From: Megasphaera hutchinsoni
Lineage (GTDB): Bacteria; Bacillota; Negativicutes; Veillonellales; Megasphaeraceae
Assembly (NCBI RefSeq): GCF_001553405.1
Contig: NZ_KQ960941.1
Location: 6,477 to 70,476 of the forward strand
Length of the DNA stretch: 64,000 bases
Direction of reading: 5' to 3'
The notes beneath the pieces are model-generated. The model did not search any database, was not told the DNA's origin, and saw only the letters and a list, made by a program, of their open reading frames with translations. Shown here piece by piece: positions 54,866-64,000 of this stretch; within the stretch, counting starts at the first letter, position 1; each line of letters starts with the position of its first letter. The translations under genes were made by a program, and so were the position numbers.

Positions 54866-54913
54866 AAAAAAATCTCTTACCCCGTAAATTTGGGATGTAA
54901 GAGATTTTTTTGT
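54866..54913 (+). terminator. Terminator after the paralogue pair
   Basis: A 15-bp perfect stem AAAAAAATCTCTTAC/GTAAGAGATTTTTTT. Confidence 0.93.
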
Positions 54914-54967
54914 ACAGTTTATGTGATGGGAAAAATAAAAGGATTACACATTAATAGCGTTTTAGGC

Positions 54968-55001
54968 AATATTCACCCTTCATACATGAAGGGTGAATAT
55001 T
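54968..55001 (-). terminator. Perfect 16-bp palindrome after prfC
   Basis: AATATTCACCCTTCAT-AC-ATGAAGGGTGAATATT begins one base after the prfC stop. The T-run is short, so it is a strong mRNA 3' hairpin and a probable terminator. Confidence 0.7.
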
Positions 55002-55002
55002 A

Positions 55003-56598
55003 TCATTCCGGTAATTCATCGGGTGATGCACAAAAAATAAAATTAGGATTTCGCTCGGCAATCCAGTTCGATTGCCATTCATTTGTAATGAGTAATACTA
55101 GGCGTTGTTTATGATCTTTTACTAACATTGCACTATCGACATTTTTTAATTCTGTATAATCGTGATCGATAGAGGTGAACCAACGAGCTACTGTATATGG
55201 TAAGGGATTCATTTCTAGGATAACGCCATACTCATGTTCTAGCCGATAGGACAGCACTTCAAATTGTAATTGACCTACGGCACCGACAATATAACTATCC
55301 ATCGATGCAAGGTTTTCATAAATTTGGACAGCACCTTCTTGTGCGAGTTGAGTCATACCTTTTAGAAATTGTTTCTTTTTCATAGAGTCTTTGGCACGGA
55401 TACGGGAAAATAATTCGGGCGGGAAAGTAGGGAAATCTTTGAATGTTACTTTTTTCTTTCCGCTATACAAGGTATCGCCGACCCCTAAGGTCCCCGTATC
55501 GAATACGCCGATAATATCCCCGGGATAGGCATTTTCTACTAAGGTTCGTTCGGTTGCTAAAAATTGTTGGGGCTGTGTTAAACGGATTGATTTACCTGAT
55601 TGTCTATGGGTGACGGTCATGTTTTTTTGGAACATGCCTGAGCAAATACGCATAAACACAATCCGATCATGGTGATGAGGATTCATATTGGCTTGAATTT
55701 TAAAAACGAAAGAAGTAAATTCTTCTGATTCAGGCATAACATCCCCTTCTAAAGCATGTCGAGGTTGGGGTTTAGGTGCCATGGATAGAAACGATTCCAA
55801 AAAGGGTTTTACGCCAAAATTGGTCATTGCTGAGCCAAAAAATAGTGGCGTAAGTTCGCCTTTTTTTACTTTTTCCATATCAAAACTATCACCAGCCATG
55901 TCTAATAATTCAATGTCGTCGATGAGTCCTTGATGAACTTCTTCGTCAAGTAATTCTTTGAAGATGGGATCGGCGGCAGAACCTTTGGTAGAAGCGAGTT
56001 TACGTTGACCATGTGTGGTATCTTTTTCAAATAATTCGATTGAAGCGGTAGCACGATCGTAAATTCCTTGGTAATTACCATTTAACCCAATGGGCCAATT
56101 GATAGGATAGGCGTGAATGCCTAAAATAGATTCAATTTCATCCATTAAATCAAAAGGATTTCGTCCAAAGTGATCTATCTTATTGATAAATGTAAAAATA
56201 GGAATGTGTCGTTCTTTGCATACTTTGAATAGTTTTTTTGTTTGGGCTTCTACCCCTTTTGCAACATCAATGAGCATTACCGCACTATCTGCAGCCATGA
56301 GTGTACGGTACGTATCTTCACTGAAGTCTTGATGTCCTGGGGTATCTAAAATATTTACATGATGACCGTTATAATCAAATTGAAGCACCGAGCTGGTAAC
56401 AGATATGCCACGTTGTTTTTCGATTTCCATCCAGTCTGAAACGGCGTGTTTTGTCGTTTTGCGTGCTTTTACGGAACCAGCTAAATGAATAGCACCACCA
56501 TATAAAAGTAGTTTTTCTGTTAAGGTCGTTTTCCCTGCATCGGGATGGGAAATAATAGCAAAGGTACGACGTGAATTTATTGCATCAAGAAAAGACAT
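55003..56598 (-). CDS. prfC: Peptide chain release factor 3 (RF3)
   Basis: A 531-residue translational GTPase that recycles RF1/RF2 from the ribosome. G-motifs: G1 SHPDAGKTTLTEKLL, G3 DTPGHQDFSEDTYRTL, G4 TFINKIDHFGRNPFDLMDEI. GVIL-type domain II follows (GSAMTNFGVKPFLESFLSMA). ATG 56598 has GAGGTG six bases upstream; the extension to 56670 is not homologous. Confidence 0.96.
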   Translation of the reverse strand: MSFLDAINSRRTFAIISHPDAGKTTLTEKLLLYGGAIHLAGSVKARKTTKHAVSDWMEIEKQRGISVTSSVLQFDYNGHHVNILDTPGHQDFSEDTYRTLMAADSAVMLIDVAKGVEAQTKKLFKVCKERHIPIFTFINKIDHFGRNPFDLMDEIESILGIHAYPINWPIGLNGNYQGIYDRATASIELFEKDTTHGQRKLASTKGSAADPIFKELLDEEVHQGLIDDIELLDMAGDSFDMEKVKKGELTPLFFGSAMTNFGVKPFLESFLSMAPKPQPRHALEGDVMPESEEFTSFVFKIQANMNPHHHDRIVFMRICSGMFQKNMTVTHRQSGKSIRLTQPQQFLATERTLVENAYPGDIIGVFDTGTLGVGDTLYSGKKKVTFKDFPTFPPELFSRIRAKDSMKKKQFLKGMTQLAQEGAVQIYENLASMDSYIVGAVGQLQFEVLSYRLEHEYGVILEMNPLPYTVARWFTSIDHDYTELKNVDSAMLVKDHKQRLVLLITNEWQSNWIAERNPNFIFCASPDELPE

Positions 56599-56737
56599 AT
56601 TACACCTCAATTTATGAATAAAAGCAAAATATACATAGGTAATTATATAAGTTTTTTTTATCTTATGCAAGATTAAGGTTATATCGGATATATTTTAGCT
56701 TAAAAAAGAAAAAAGTGGAAAAATGTATGTGATTGTG

Positions 56738-56783
56738 TATAATAGATAAAGAGTAGATACAGTATATTGGTATTTATACCGAT
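56738..56783 (+). promoter_or_regulatory. Promoter and possible operator of the Rrf2 gene
   Basis: A perfect -10 TATAAT (56738-56743) is followed by ATTGGTA-TTTA-TACCGAT (56766-56783, 6 of 7 pairs), 25 bases before the GTG start. Rrf2 proteins commonly bind such a site over their own promoter. Confidence 0.55.
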
Positions 56784-56807
56784 AACGTCTATTTGAGGAG
56801 GGATATT

Positions 56808-57224
56808 GTGATTATTACTAGAGAAACGGACTATGCAATTCGCATTTTACGTGCTCTGGCTAGGTCAGATTTAAAAAGTATTCGAGAAATATGTGAAACT
56901 GAATATATGCCACAACAATTTGCCTATAAAATAGCAAAAAAATTAGAAATTGCTGGGTTGATTGAGGTTATTCGAGGAGCCCAAGGGGGCTGCCGGTTAA
57001 AAAAAGATTTGCATGAAATTACGTTATGGGAAGTTATTCATGTGATGGATCGTGAAAATATGGTTACCTCCTGTTTGAATGATTCCTTTGTTTGTATGTA
57101 TCGGGATACTTATGATAATTGTGTGATGCATGAATCGTTGTGTGAAGTGCAAGACCATATTGAAGCATATTTAAAAACATTAACGATTTATGATTTGGTG
57201 TTTGTTCATTCTCGTGATAAATAA
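56808..57224 (+). CDS. Rrf2-family transcriptional regulator (IscR/NsrR-like)
   Basis: A 138-residue winged-helix regulator. HTH and wing: RETDYAIRILRALARS, QQFAYKIAKKLEIAGLIEVI, RGAQGGCRL. Three or four Cys in the C-terminal half (VTSCLNDSFVC, NCVMHESLC) could hold a 2Fe-2S or similar cluster, so it may sense iron-sulfur status, nitric oxide or redox. GTG 56808 after GAGGAGG fits the family start; the frame from 56793 is longer by five codons. It precedes the CoA-transferase gene behind its own terminator. Confidence 0.85.
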   Translation: MIITRETDYAIRILRALARSDLKSIREICETEYMPQQFAYKIAKKLEIAGLIEVIRGAQGGCRLKKDLHEITLWEVIHVMDRENMVTSCLNDSFVCMYRDTYDNCVMHESLCEVQDHIEAYLKTLTIYDLVFVHSRDK

Positions 57225-57313
57225 TGTTATGTGGAGTTGTTTTTTGTTTCATGTTAGTTTATAAAAGTAGCTATTTTATATATTATAAGATGTAGGAAGA
57301 TGTAGGGGTAAAA

Positions 57314-57352
57314 AGAGAAAGAATATAACTATTTTGTTATATTCTTTCTCTT
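57314..57352 (+). terminator. Terminator of the Rrf2 gene
   Basis: A perfect 16-bp stem AGAGAAAGAATATAAC/GTTATATTCTTTCTCT with loop TATTTT. Confidence 0.92.
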
Positions 57353-57442
57353 CTGTTTATGGGGGATAGAACGTAGAAATATTTTTCTTATTAGTAAGAG
57401 TTGTATTATAATGAAGGGGAGACAGACAGGAGGGGGTATGGT

Positions 57443-58987
57443 ATGGTTCAGTTTATTACGGCAAAACAAGCAGCGAGTTTGTTACATGACGGGGATGTTG
57501 TTGCCATGAGTGGGTATGGTAAATTTGGTACAGCCGATGCTATTTTACAAGCTATTCAAGAGCGATATGAGTGTAGGCATGAGCCTAAGCGAATGACGTT
57601 AGTTAAAGTGGCGAGTGCGGGCGATGGACAAATGCGGGGTGGCAATAGATTAGCGGCACCAGGATTATTGGAAAAAGTCATTACGAGTCATATTGGCTTT
57701 GAACCTAAATTAGCCGAAACAATAAGTAAAAATCAGTGTTTGGCGTATTTGCTTCCGGCAGGTACGATTCTTCGCTTATATCGTTCGCAGACGTTAGGTG
57801 AAAAAGGTTTTTTGACAACCGTAGGGTTAAATACAACTGTTGATCCGCGTCAAGAAGGTGGATGTGGTAATGAGCGAACAGAACAACAGGGGAATAATCT
57901 TGCTTCTGTTGTATCCATTGCAGGAAAAGAATATTTATATTATGCGACTTTTCCTATACAAATAGGTATTATTCGAGGCTCTATTGCCGATGAAAAGGGG
58001 AATGTTTCATTAGTACATGAACAGATGATTGGCGAACAGTTGGAAATTGCTATGGCCGTAAAACAAAGTGGCGGCGTGGTTATGGTGCAAGTGGAAGAGG
58101 TGGTTAGACAGGGGACACTAGAAGCCCGGCAAGTAGCTATCCCTAGTCATTTGGTAGATTACATTACAGTGGTAAAAGATTCAGCTGATGAAGCCTGTGT
58201 GGAAAGAAAACGGACAGCGGAAAAAGTTTCGGTTATGCCGATGACCGCACGAAAAATTTGTGCGAGAAGAGCGGTCATGGAAATTAAGAGCAATCAATTT
58301 GTTAATTTAGGAATTGGTATGCCTGAAAGTCTTGCAAGTATTATGGAAGAAGAAGGACTTACGAAACAGTGCATCTTGGCAGCAGATTCAGGTGTTATTG
58401 GGGGGACACAGCAATCGGGAATTGCTATGGGGAGTGCAATTCATCCTGAATCTGTTATGCCTATGGTGGATATGATGGCATTATGTAATGGTGGGGGGTT
58501 AGACGTTTGTGTGTTAGGGTTAGCGGAAACGGATCGCGATGGTAATATCAATGTGTCTCGCTTTAATGGTCGTATGGTAGGACCGGGGGGCTTTATTGAT
58601 CTGACGATGCAGACGAAAAATCTTATTTTTTTAGGCACCTTTACGGCATCTGGTTTGGCTATACAGTGTCACGATGGAAAATTATCTATTGTGCAGGAAG
58701 GTCTATATAATAAATTTAAAACAAAAGTGGAACAGGTCACTTTTTCAGGAAAAAGGGCAAGGGACAGACGGCAAAAAGTATTATGCATTACAGAACGAGC
58801 TGTGTTTGCTCTTGCTGATAATGGGTGGAGATTAGATGAGATTGCTCCCGGAATTGATGTGCGGCAACATATTTTTCCTTTTATTGATTTTCCTATTGCG
58901 ATTAATCCGGATTTAAAGGAAATGGATGCACGTATTTTTGCCGAAGGAAAAATGGGATTTGTTTTAGGTAGGCATAAGGAGAGTTAA
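57443..58987 (+). CDS. Acyl-CoA:acetate/acetoacyl CoA-transferase, fused alpha-beta (YdiF-type)
   Basis: A 514-residue class I CoA-transferase with the two subunits on one chain. The first half has the GYGKFGTADAILQAIQERY and GIIRGSIADEKGNVSL segments, the second half begins FVNLGIGMPESLASIMEEEG, with the catalytic Glu in that block, and continues DVCVLGLAETDRDGNINVSR and GPGGFIDLT. These enzymes shuttle CoA between acyl-CoA and short-chain acids in fermentation (acetate, propionate, butyrate). ATG 57443 has AGGAGGGGG directly upstream. Substrate specificity is not determined. TATAAT lies at 57407-57412. Confidence 0.9.
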   Translation: MVQFITAKQAASLLHDGDVVAMSGYGKFGTADAILQAIQERYECRHEPKRMTLVKVASAGDGQMRGGNRLAAPGLLEKVITSHIGFEPKLAETISKNQCLAYLLPAGTILRLYRSQTLGEKGFLTTVGLNTTVDPRQEGGCGNERTEQQGNNLASVVSIAGKEYLYYATFPIQIGIIRGSIADEKGNVSLVHEQMIGEQLEIAMAVKQSGGVVMVQVEEVVRQGTLEARQVAIPSHLVDYITVVKDSADEACVERKRTAEKVSVMPMTARKICARRAVMEIKSNQFVNLGIGMPESLASIMEEEGLTKQCILAADSGVIGGTQQSGIAMGSAIHPESVMPMVDMMALCNGGGLDVCVLGLAETDRDGNINVSRFNGRMVGPGGFIDLTMQTKNLIFLGTFTASGLAIQCHDGKLSIVQEGLYNKFKTKVEQVTFSGKRARDRRQKVLCITERAVFALADNGWRLDEIAPGIDVRQHIFPFIDFPIAINPDLKEMDARIFAEGKMGFVLGRHKES

Positions 58988-59010
58988 AGTCTATTTTTAT
59001 AGCGAAAATG

Positions 59011-59047
59011 AAAAAACTACTTCGTGTTATATGAAGTAGTTTTTTTA
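59011..59047. terminator. Bidirectional terminator between CoA-transferase and YigZ genes
   Basis: A perfect 13-bp stem AAAAAACTACTTC/GAAGTAGTTTTTT. Confidence 0.92.
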
Positions 59048-59059
59048 TTTATGGACCTG

Positions 59060-59707
59060 TTACCGGCATGGTGGTGCTTGCAACGTAGGTAGATATTGTA
59101 TTTCTTGGCAATCATATGTTAAGGTACCGGCCGTTATATTTTGTAGATTTTTTCGTAGTATATTCACTTGATTTATAGAAATTTGCAGTGAAAAGGTTAC
59201 TTTATCCGTAAATATTCGCTCGCGAATGGTTATCTTATTATCTATACAATATTGTTCAACTATACCGATATAAGGATAAGTTAGTGTAATATTAGCTATT
59301 TCAAAAGGTGCATAAGTGGCAATAGTAGCATTTTCGATCCCTAAGGATACGGTATGACTATAGGCACGAATAAGTCCTGCGGCACCTAATTTAATGCCAC
59401 CAAAATAGCGTGTAACAATAGCAACGGTATTAGTTAACTGATGTTGTTTTAATACTTCTAGTATAGGTTTTCCGGCCGTTCCTGATGGCTCTCCATCATC
59501 GGAAGAGCGTTGATATTTTCTATCGCTGCCAATACAATAGGCAAAGCAGTTGTGTCGTGCATCGTAGTATTGCTTTTTACAGGATTGGATTTGTGCTAGT
59601 CCTTTTTCTTCTGTATCTACTTGGGCAAGTGTAACAATGAAACGTGATTTTTTTATAATATATTCTGCGTTGGCTATGCCGTAGATTGATTTATATACGG
59701 GGAACAC
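59060..59707 (-). CDS. YigZ/IMPACT-family protein
   Basis: A 215-residue protein of the UPF0029 (YigZ, IMPACT N-terminal) family: AEYIIKKSRFIVTLAQVDTE, the ARHNCFAYCIG segment, SDDGEPSGTAGKPILEVL, and VAIVTRYFGGIKLGAAGLIRAY. The role is unclear; E. coli YigZ and eukaryotic IMPACT are linked to translation regulation. It starts with GTG at 59707 after TAGGAGG; the HTH gene ends 9 bases upstream, so they form a two-gene unit. Confidence 0.88.
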   Translation of the reverse strand: MFPVYKSIYGIANAEYIIKKSRFIVTLAQVDTEEKGLAQIQSCKKQYYDARHNCFAYCIGSDRKYQRSSDDGEPSGTAGKPILEVLKQHQLTNTVAIVTRYFGGIKLGAAGLIRAYSHTVSLGIENATIATYAPFEIANITLTYPYIGIVEQYCIDNKITIRERIFTDKVTFSLQISINQVNILRKNLQNITAGTLTYDCQEIQYLPTLQAPPCR

Positions 59708-59716
59708 TGCGGCCTC

Positions 59717-60088
59717 CTATAATGATTTTTTGGGTTTGGGCATAGCGGGGGATATATGTAATAATATTTCAACGGCATGTTGCTCTTCTGGCGATAAATA
59801 GTGTAATGCCTGTAAAATACGGTGATCTTGAGGTGATAAAAAAGTACAATCATCATATTGCGAATCCGTATGTTTTTCTTGACAATATATACCAGGTCTG
59901 CCTAAGAGCTTGCAAATAGGAATTTGAAAAAAATCAGCTAGTTTTAATAGGAGGGAAATGTCGGGGGTGTACAATTCAGATTCCCATGCATATACGGCTT
60001 GTTTAGACATTCCGAACATAGCTCCTAATTCTTGCTGTGTTAAGCCTTTTTGTTTTCGATAAAATTTTATTTGCTGCCCAATTGTCAT
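59717..60088 (-). CDS. XRE-family HTH regulator
   Basis: A 123-residue protein with an N-terminal Cro/CI HTH (IKFYRKQKGLTQQELGAMFG, MSKQAVYAWESELYTPDIS) and a short C-terminal extension without a recognised domain. It precedes the YigZ gene by 9 bases. Its promoter carries a palindrome that it may bind. The target is unknown. Confidence 0.82.
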   Translation of the reverse strand: MTIGQQIKFYRKQKGLTQQELGAMFGMSKQAVYAWESELYTPDISLLLKLADFFQIPICKLLGRPGIYCQEKHTDSQYDDCTFLSPQDHRILQALHYLSPEEQHAVEILLHISPAMPKPKKSL

Positions 60089-60139
60089 GAGGTAACCACT
60101 TCCTAAATGAATGTAAGAGTATAGTTATTATGCGATTAC

Positions 60140-60198
60140 ATTATAATATGAATATAAATGTACGTCAAATAAAGATGAGATTACATGTTATTATAACA
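60140..60198 (-). promoter_or_regulatory. Promoter and palindrome upstream of the XRE gene
   Basis: Minus strand TTGACG, 17 bases, TATAAT (60140-60168); TGTTAT-T-ATAACA is a perfect palindrome at 60186-60198. The rest of the 171-bp gap is AT-rich. Confidence 0.65.
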
Positions 60199-60259
60199 AT
60201 TTATTTATAATAATGATAATAATATAGTGAATAATATATTCTAATAGATGAAAGTAATG

Positions 60260-61537
60260 CTAAGGTTCAGAGAAAAAGGCGATTAATAATTGCTGCAATA
60301 AGCACTGATCTTCTAAGCTCATTACTTCTCGTGCTGAATGCATTGACAAAATAGGAATACCGATATCCATTCCTCGTATGGATAGTGTCGTAGAAAGTGC
60401 GGAACCGAGGGTAGAGCCACCGGGGATGTCATTTCTATTGACAAAGTATTGATAAGGTATTTGGTATTTTTGACATAAACCGCGAATAATGGCCAATGCT
60501 TCTGCATCTCCTACATAAGCTTGACTGCAGGCTGTTTTTAAGGCAGGCCCTTTGCCTAAGAGGGGACGATGTGTTGGGTCGTGTTTTTCCGGTAGATTAG
60601 GATGAACGGCATGAGCGACATCAACAGATAATAGAAAACCCGAATGCAAGGCATGTAAGTAGTTTTCATGGGTATAGCCTAAATAGTGATAAATTTGTTT
60701 TAGCAGATGTGGTATTGCCGTAGATGCGGCCCCTTGCTTTGTGCGATTGCCGACTTCTTCGTTATCAAATAAGATTGCCACGTGAATACCGTCACTCGCT
60801 TTACTTTCGATTAAGCCCATTAAGCAGCCATAGGAAGATGTTAGGTTATCAAGCCTGGGGGCAGAGAGTAATTCGTTATGCAGTCCCAATAAACATCCTT
60901 CTTCTGTTGGATATAAAGAAAGATCATAGGATAATATTTCTTCTTTGGGAACATCTATATACGCTGCTAAAAAGGATAGAAATGATTCGGTTTCTGTTAT
61001 TTTTAAACCATATAAGGGGAGCAGATGAAGCTGGGGATTTTGTATTACGCCGTCATTGGTTTGACGATTTAAGTGAATGGCTAAACGGGGGATAATGCAA
61101 AAGGGGGTTTTATAGTCGATAAATTGAACCGTCGGCTGAAATATATTTTTTCCTTTGACTATTATTTTTCCAGCAAATGAAAGGGGTCTATCTAGCCAAG
61201 ATTCGCGAATAAGACCGCCGTAAACTTCTACATTCAATTTTAGATAGTCTTCTGTAATCATATGCGAAAGCGGTTTTATACGCAAGCACGGGGAGTCTGT
61301 GTGTGCAGCGGCTATGCGAAGATTATGTAAAGGTGATTTACCAATGGTAAAGGCAAGTAAAGTCGAATCATATAGGCGAATATAGTAGGTGCCGCCTGTG
61401 GTTATAGTCCAAGGCATATGCGGTGACAGTTCGGTAAAACCTGCTGCTGCCAGCATGGCGGTTCCCGTATTTACAGTATGAAAAGGTGAAGTAGAAGTAT
61501 GAATAAAGGAGAGTAAGCCTGTAGCAATTTTATTCAT
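60260..61537 (-). CDS. M18-family aminopeptidase
   Basis: A 425-residue zinc aminopeptidase of the M18 family (apeB/aspartyl-aminopeptidase type). Visible: AAHTDSPCLRIKP (metal His and Asp), RLDNLTSSYGCLMGL, the Glu pair in ILFDNEEVGNRTKQGAAS, and VAHAVHPNLPEKHDPTHRP, plus the final metal His in ILSMHSAREVMSL. It removes acidic or neutral N-terminal residues in the cytoplasm. ATG 61537 is taken because AAAGGA is well placed before it; 61570 is too far upstream. Confidence 0.93.
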   Translation of the reverse strand: MNKIATGLLSFIHTSTSPFHTVNTGTAMLAAAGFTELSPHMPWTITTGGTYYIRLYDSTLLAFTIGKSPLHNLRIAAAHTDSPCLRIKPLSHMITEDYLKLNVEVYGGLIRESWLDRPLSFAGKIIVKGKNIFQPTVQFIDYKTPFCIIPRLAIHLNRQTNDGVIQNPQLHLLPLYGLKITETESFLSFLAAYIDVPKEEILSYDLSLYPTEEGCLLGLHNELLSAPRLDNLTSSYGCLMGLIESKASDGIHVAILFDNEEVGNRTKQGAASTAIPHLLKQIYHYLGYTHENYLHALHSGFLLSVDVAHAVHPNLPEKHDPTHRPLLGKGPALKTACSQAYVGDAEALAIIRGLCQKYQIPYQYFVNRNDIPGGSTLGSALSTTLSIRGMDIGIPILSMHSAREVMSLEDQCLLQQLLIAFFSEP

Positions 61538-61678
61538 TAAAATCATTCCTTTCTTTATTACGTGATGCATTTATTATACCATAGGTAATTGGTAGTTAAA
61601 TCAGTATGTAGGAAAGGGAGAAATATAAAAATTTTTTTGACTTTTTGACCAAAAGAGGCTTTTTTGGCTTAAAATCTA

Positions 61679-61707
61679 TTGACAAATAAAAATGTAAATG
61701 ATATCTT
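61679..61707 (+). promoter_or_regulatory. Promoter of the hrcA-grpE-dnaK operon
   Basis: TTGACA, 17 bases, TATCTT, ending 14 bases before CIRCE. Confidence 0.7.
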
Positions 61708-61720
61708 ATATATGTAGTTA

Positions 61721-61747
61721 TTAGCACTCTTATTCGAAGAGTGCTAA
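61721..61747 (+). promoter_or_regulatory. CIRCE element (HrcA operator)
   Basis: TTAGCACTC-N9-GAGTGCTAA, a perfect match to the CIRCE consensus, between the promoter and hrcA. HrcA binding here represses the heat-shock operon. Confidence 0.98.
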
Positions 61748-61776
61748 TACAAACTATTAAAGCTGAGGTGGTGGAT

Positions 61777-62814
61777 ATGGCTTTAGATGAACGAAAACGT
61801 CGTATTTTACAGGCGATTGTTCAAGACTATATCACATCAGCCGAGCCTGTGGGTTCTCGAACCATTGCGAGAAAGTACGATTTGGGGGTAGGGGCCGCGA
61901 CCATACGAAATGAAATGTTTGATTTAGAGATTCAAGGTTATTTGAAACAGCCGCATGCTTCGGCAGGAAGAATTCCATCGGTTAAAGGTTATCGGTTCTA
62001 TGTAGATTGCTTATTAGAACCGAAAACGATTTTACCAGAAGAACAAAAAATGGTAGAAGATTGGATTCGCAGTCGAATGAATGGGATGGATCAAATCTTT
62101 AGCTCGACAGCTAAGGTGTTAGCTGAAATTACACATAATGCAATTTTTGTTATGGCGTCACAACAGGAGCAGGCGCGGTTAAAGTATATTCGGTTTTTGC
62201 CATTAGATGAACGAAGAGCTATTATGCTTGTTGTTACAGATTCTGGACATGTTGAAAATTGCTTGTATGCTAAACCTGAAAAGGTTTCTCTAGACGATTT
62301 AAATCGTTTGGCCGTACATTTGACACGGTATTTGGCAGGAAAGACGATGAGTGAAATTGATTTGCCCACGTTGGAGAATATTCGTGATGTCGTGATTGAC
62401 GATCCTGCATTATATCGTAATGCTTTCGCATCGTTAGAACAAGCTTTGAAAAAGAATCATCGTGTTTATAAAGAAGGTACCTTGGAACTTTTTGATAAGC
62501 CTGAATTTAGAGATGTGCATAAAGCTAAAAATTTACTGGTTTCATTAGAGGAACAGGATGTAGTAAATCATTTATTTGTAGGGAAGTCAGAAGATAGTGG
62601 AATGGTAACCGTGCGTATTGGCGAGGAAGTAAAATTGCCGCCTATACAGGAGTGTAGTGTTATTGAGGCTACCTTTACAGCGGGGAACGATGTTATTGGC
62701 AAAATTGCTGTCTTGGGACCAACCCGTATGGAATATGCTCGGATTATTGGACTATTGAATTTTATGAAAGAGCATATGAAACAAATTTTAATACAATATG
62801 AGCAAGAAAAATAG
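61777..62814 (+). CDS. hrcA: Heat-inducible transcription repressor HrcA
   Basis: A 345-residue repressor of class I heat-shock genes. N-terminal winged helix: MALDERKRRILQAIVQDYIT, SAEPVGSRTIARKYDLGVGA and ATIRNEMFDLEIQGYLKQPH; C-terminal dimerisation domain ends VLGPTRMEYARIIGLL. ATG 61777 is preceded by GAGGTG; the longer frame from 61741 begins inside CIRCE. It binds the CIRCE directly upstream, so it regulates its own operon. Confidence 0.97.
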   Translation: MALDERKRRILQAIVQDYITSAEPVGSRTIARKYDLGVGAATIRNEMFDLEIQGYLKQPHASAGRIPSVKGYRFYVDCLLEPKTILPEEQKMVEDWIRSRMNGMDQIFSSTAKVLAEITHNAIFVMASQQEQARLKYIRFLPLDERRAIMLVVTDSGHVENCLYAKPEKVSLDDLNRLAVHLTRYLAGKTMSEIDLPTLENIRDVVIDDPALYRNAFASLEQALKKNHRVYKEGTLELFDKPEFRDVHKAKNLLVSLEEQDVVNHLFVGKSEDSGMVTVRIGEEVKLPPIQECSVIEATFTAGNDVIGKIAVLGPTRMEYARIIGLLNFMKEHMKQILIQYEQEK

Positions 62815-62829
62815 GAGGTTACAGACAGG

Positions 62830-63426
62830 ATGAGCGAAGAAGAAAAAGATAGAATAGAAGAAAATAATCATGCTGCGACAGAAGAACACAATATGGATAA
62901 CCAGCAAGATATGCCGCAAGAAGCATCAGAAGAACAGGTAACCGAAAAGCATGATGAAAACGATTTATCTAAACTGGAAGCCACTGCTCATGCATTAGAA
63001 GAAGAAAAACAACGGTATATGCGGTTGCAAGCTGATTTTGCTAATTATAAAAAAAGAACAGTTGGGGAAAAACAACAACTCTCCGAATTAATCAAGGCAG
63101 AAATATTACTTTCTATTTTACCTGTAGTGGATAATTTTGAACGAGCATTGCAACATCCATCAGAACAGATTGGTGAAGAAGTAAAATCGTTTGTTGATGG
63201 ATATGATATGATTTATAAACAGTTGATTGGTATTTTAGAAAAAGCGGGCGTTACGAAAATGCAGCCAGTTGGACAACCTTTTGATCCGCAATATCATCAA
63301 GCCGTTAGTCGTGTAGCGGTGGCAGAAAAGGAAAATGATACGATTGCAGAAGTGTTACAAGAAGGGTATTTGTTGGGTGATAAAACGTTGCGTCCGGCAA
63401 TGGTAAAAGTAGTATATAATGGATAA
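62830..63426 (+). CDS. grpE: Nucleotide exchange factor GrpE
   Basis: A 198-residue cofactor that releases ADP from DnaK. An acidic disordered N-terminal tail (about 50 residues) precedes a long helix (EEEKQRYMRLQADFANYKKR) and the C-terminal beta domain with PVGQPFDPQYHQAVSRV and GYLLGDKTLRPAMVKV. The stop is 27 bases before dnaK. Confidence 0.97.
   Translation: MSEEEKDRIEENNHAATEEHNMDNQQDMPQEASEEQVTEKHDENDLSKLEATAHALEEEKQRYMRLQADFANYKKRTVGEKQQLSELIKAEILLSILPVVDNFERALQHPSEQIGEEVKSFVDGYDMIYKQLIGILEKAGVTKMQPVGQPFDPQYHQAVSRVAVAEKENDTIAEVLQEGYLLGDKTLRPAMVKVVYNG

Positions 63427-64000
<574 letters not shown>

Noticed and set aside
54890-55114. 74-codon plus-strand frame after the second small paralogue
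   Set aside because: It starts inside a terminator stem, overlaps the prfC 3' end and contains the 16-bp palindrome; non-coding.

Overview
The window reads as chromosomal DNA from an AT-rich, anaerobic, diderm member of the Firmicutes, most likely class Negativicutes and close to Veillonellaceae. Firmicute-type markers (an L21-Prp-L27 operon whose L27 carries a cleavable N-terminal extension, HrcA with a perfect CIRCE, sigma-A directly after dnaG) sit beside outer-membrane markers (the end of a YadA-type trimeric autotransporter, and a TonB-dependent receptor with a C-terminal aromatic beta-signal). A single-chain pyruvate:ferredoxin oxidoreductase and the absence of respiratory genes fit fermentation. 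The assignment is inferred from gene content; no 16S gene is present.

Layout. 1-9.3 kb: adhesin end, Cof-type HAD phosphatase and a divergent phosphohexomutase, a LysR regulator, a 458-bp operator-rich gap, the PFOR gene and a lipoprotein. 9.5-17.5 kb: hot-dog thioesterase, two unrecognised genes, rplU-prp-rpmA, an aminotransferase, recQ-thyA-folA and a cold-shock gene. 17.5-25 kb: a metal-efflux unit (free HMA-domain protein plus ZntA-like ATPase, each behind a SmtB/CzrA-like operator), then a 1628-residue TonB-dependent receptor behind a Fur-like box. 25-36.5 kb: MATE pump, rpsT, fba-rluD, dnaG-rpoD, a CAU-anticodon tRNA, two metallophosphoesterases, a GalT-like protein and mutY.

36.6-41.3 kb is a scrapyard of mobile DNA: serine-recombinase and primase tails, an hsdM cut inside its SAM-binding motif, an hsdR tail, a replication-initiator fragment, a small conjugative-element membrane gene and a frameshifted element gene. 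Inside it an apparently intact cation/proton-antiporter-type gene lies behind what I read as a fluoride (crcB-type) riboswitch with a terminator platform, so the one working cargo is probably fluoride resistance.

41.6-64 kb is housekeeping: a split chromate transporter, exoA, wecA-wecB, the complete atpZIBEFHAGDC operon, two tandem paralogous small proteins of unknown family, prfC, an Rrf2 regulator with a possible own operator, a CoA-transferase, a YigZ protein, an XRE regulator, aminopeptidase M18 and hrcA-grpE-dnaK (dnaK runs off the end).

Most unusual items: the TonB receptor whose chain continues about 700 residues past a normal receptor end into a second barrel-like domain; the fluoride riboswitch/antiporter cargo among dead element parts; an ATP synthase c subunit with Asp at the helix-1 ion-site position as well as the helix-2 Glu-Ser; tandem palindromes ahead of PFOR; and the small-protein pair after atpC.
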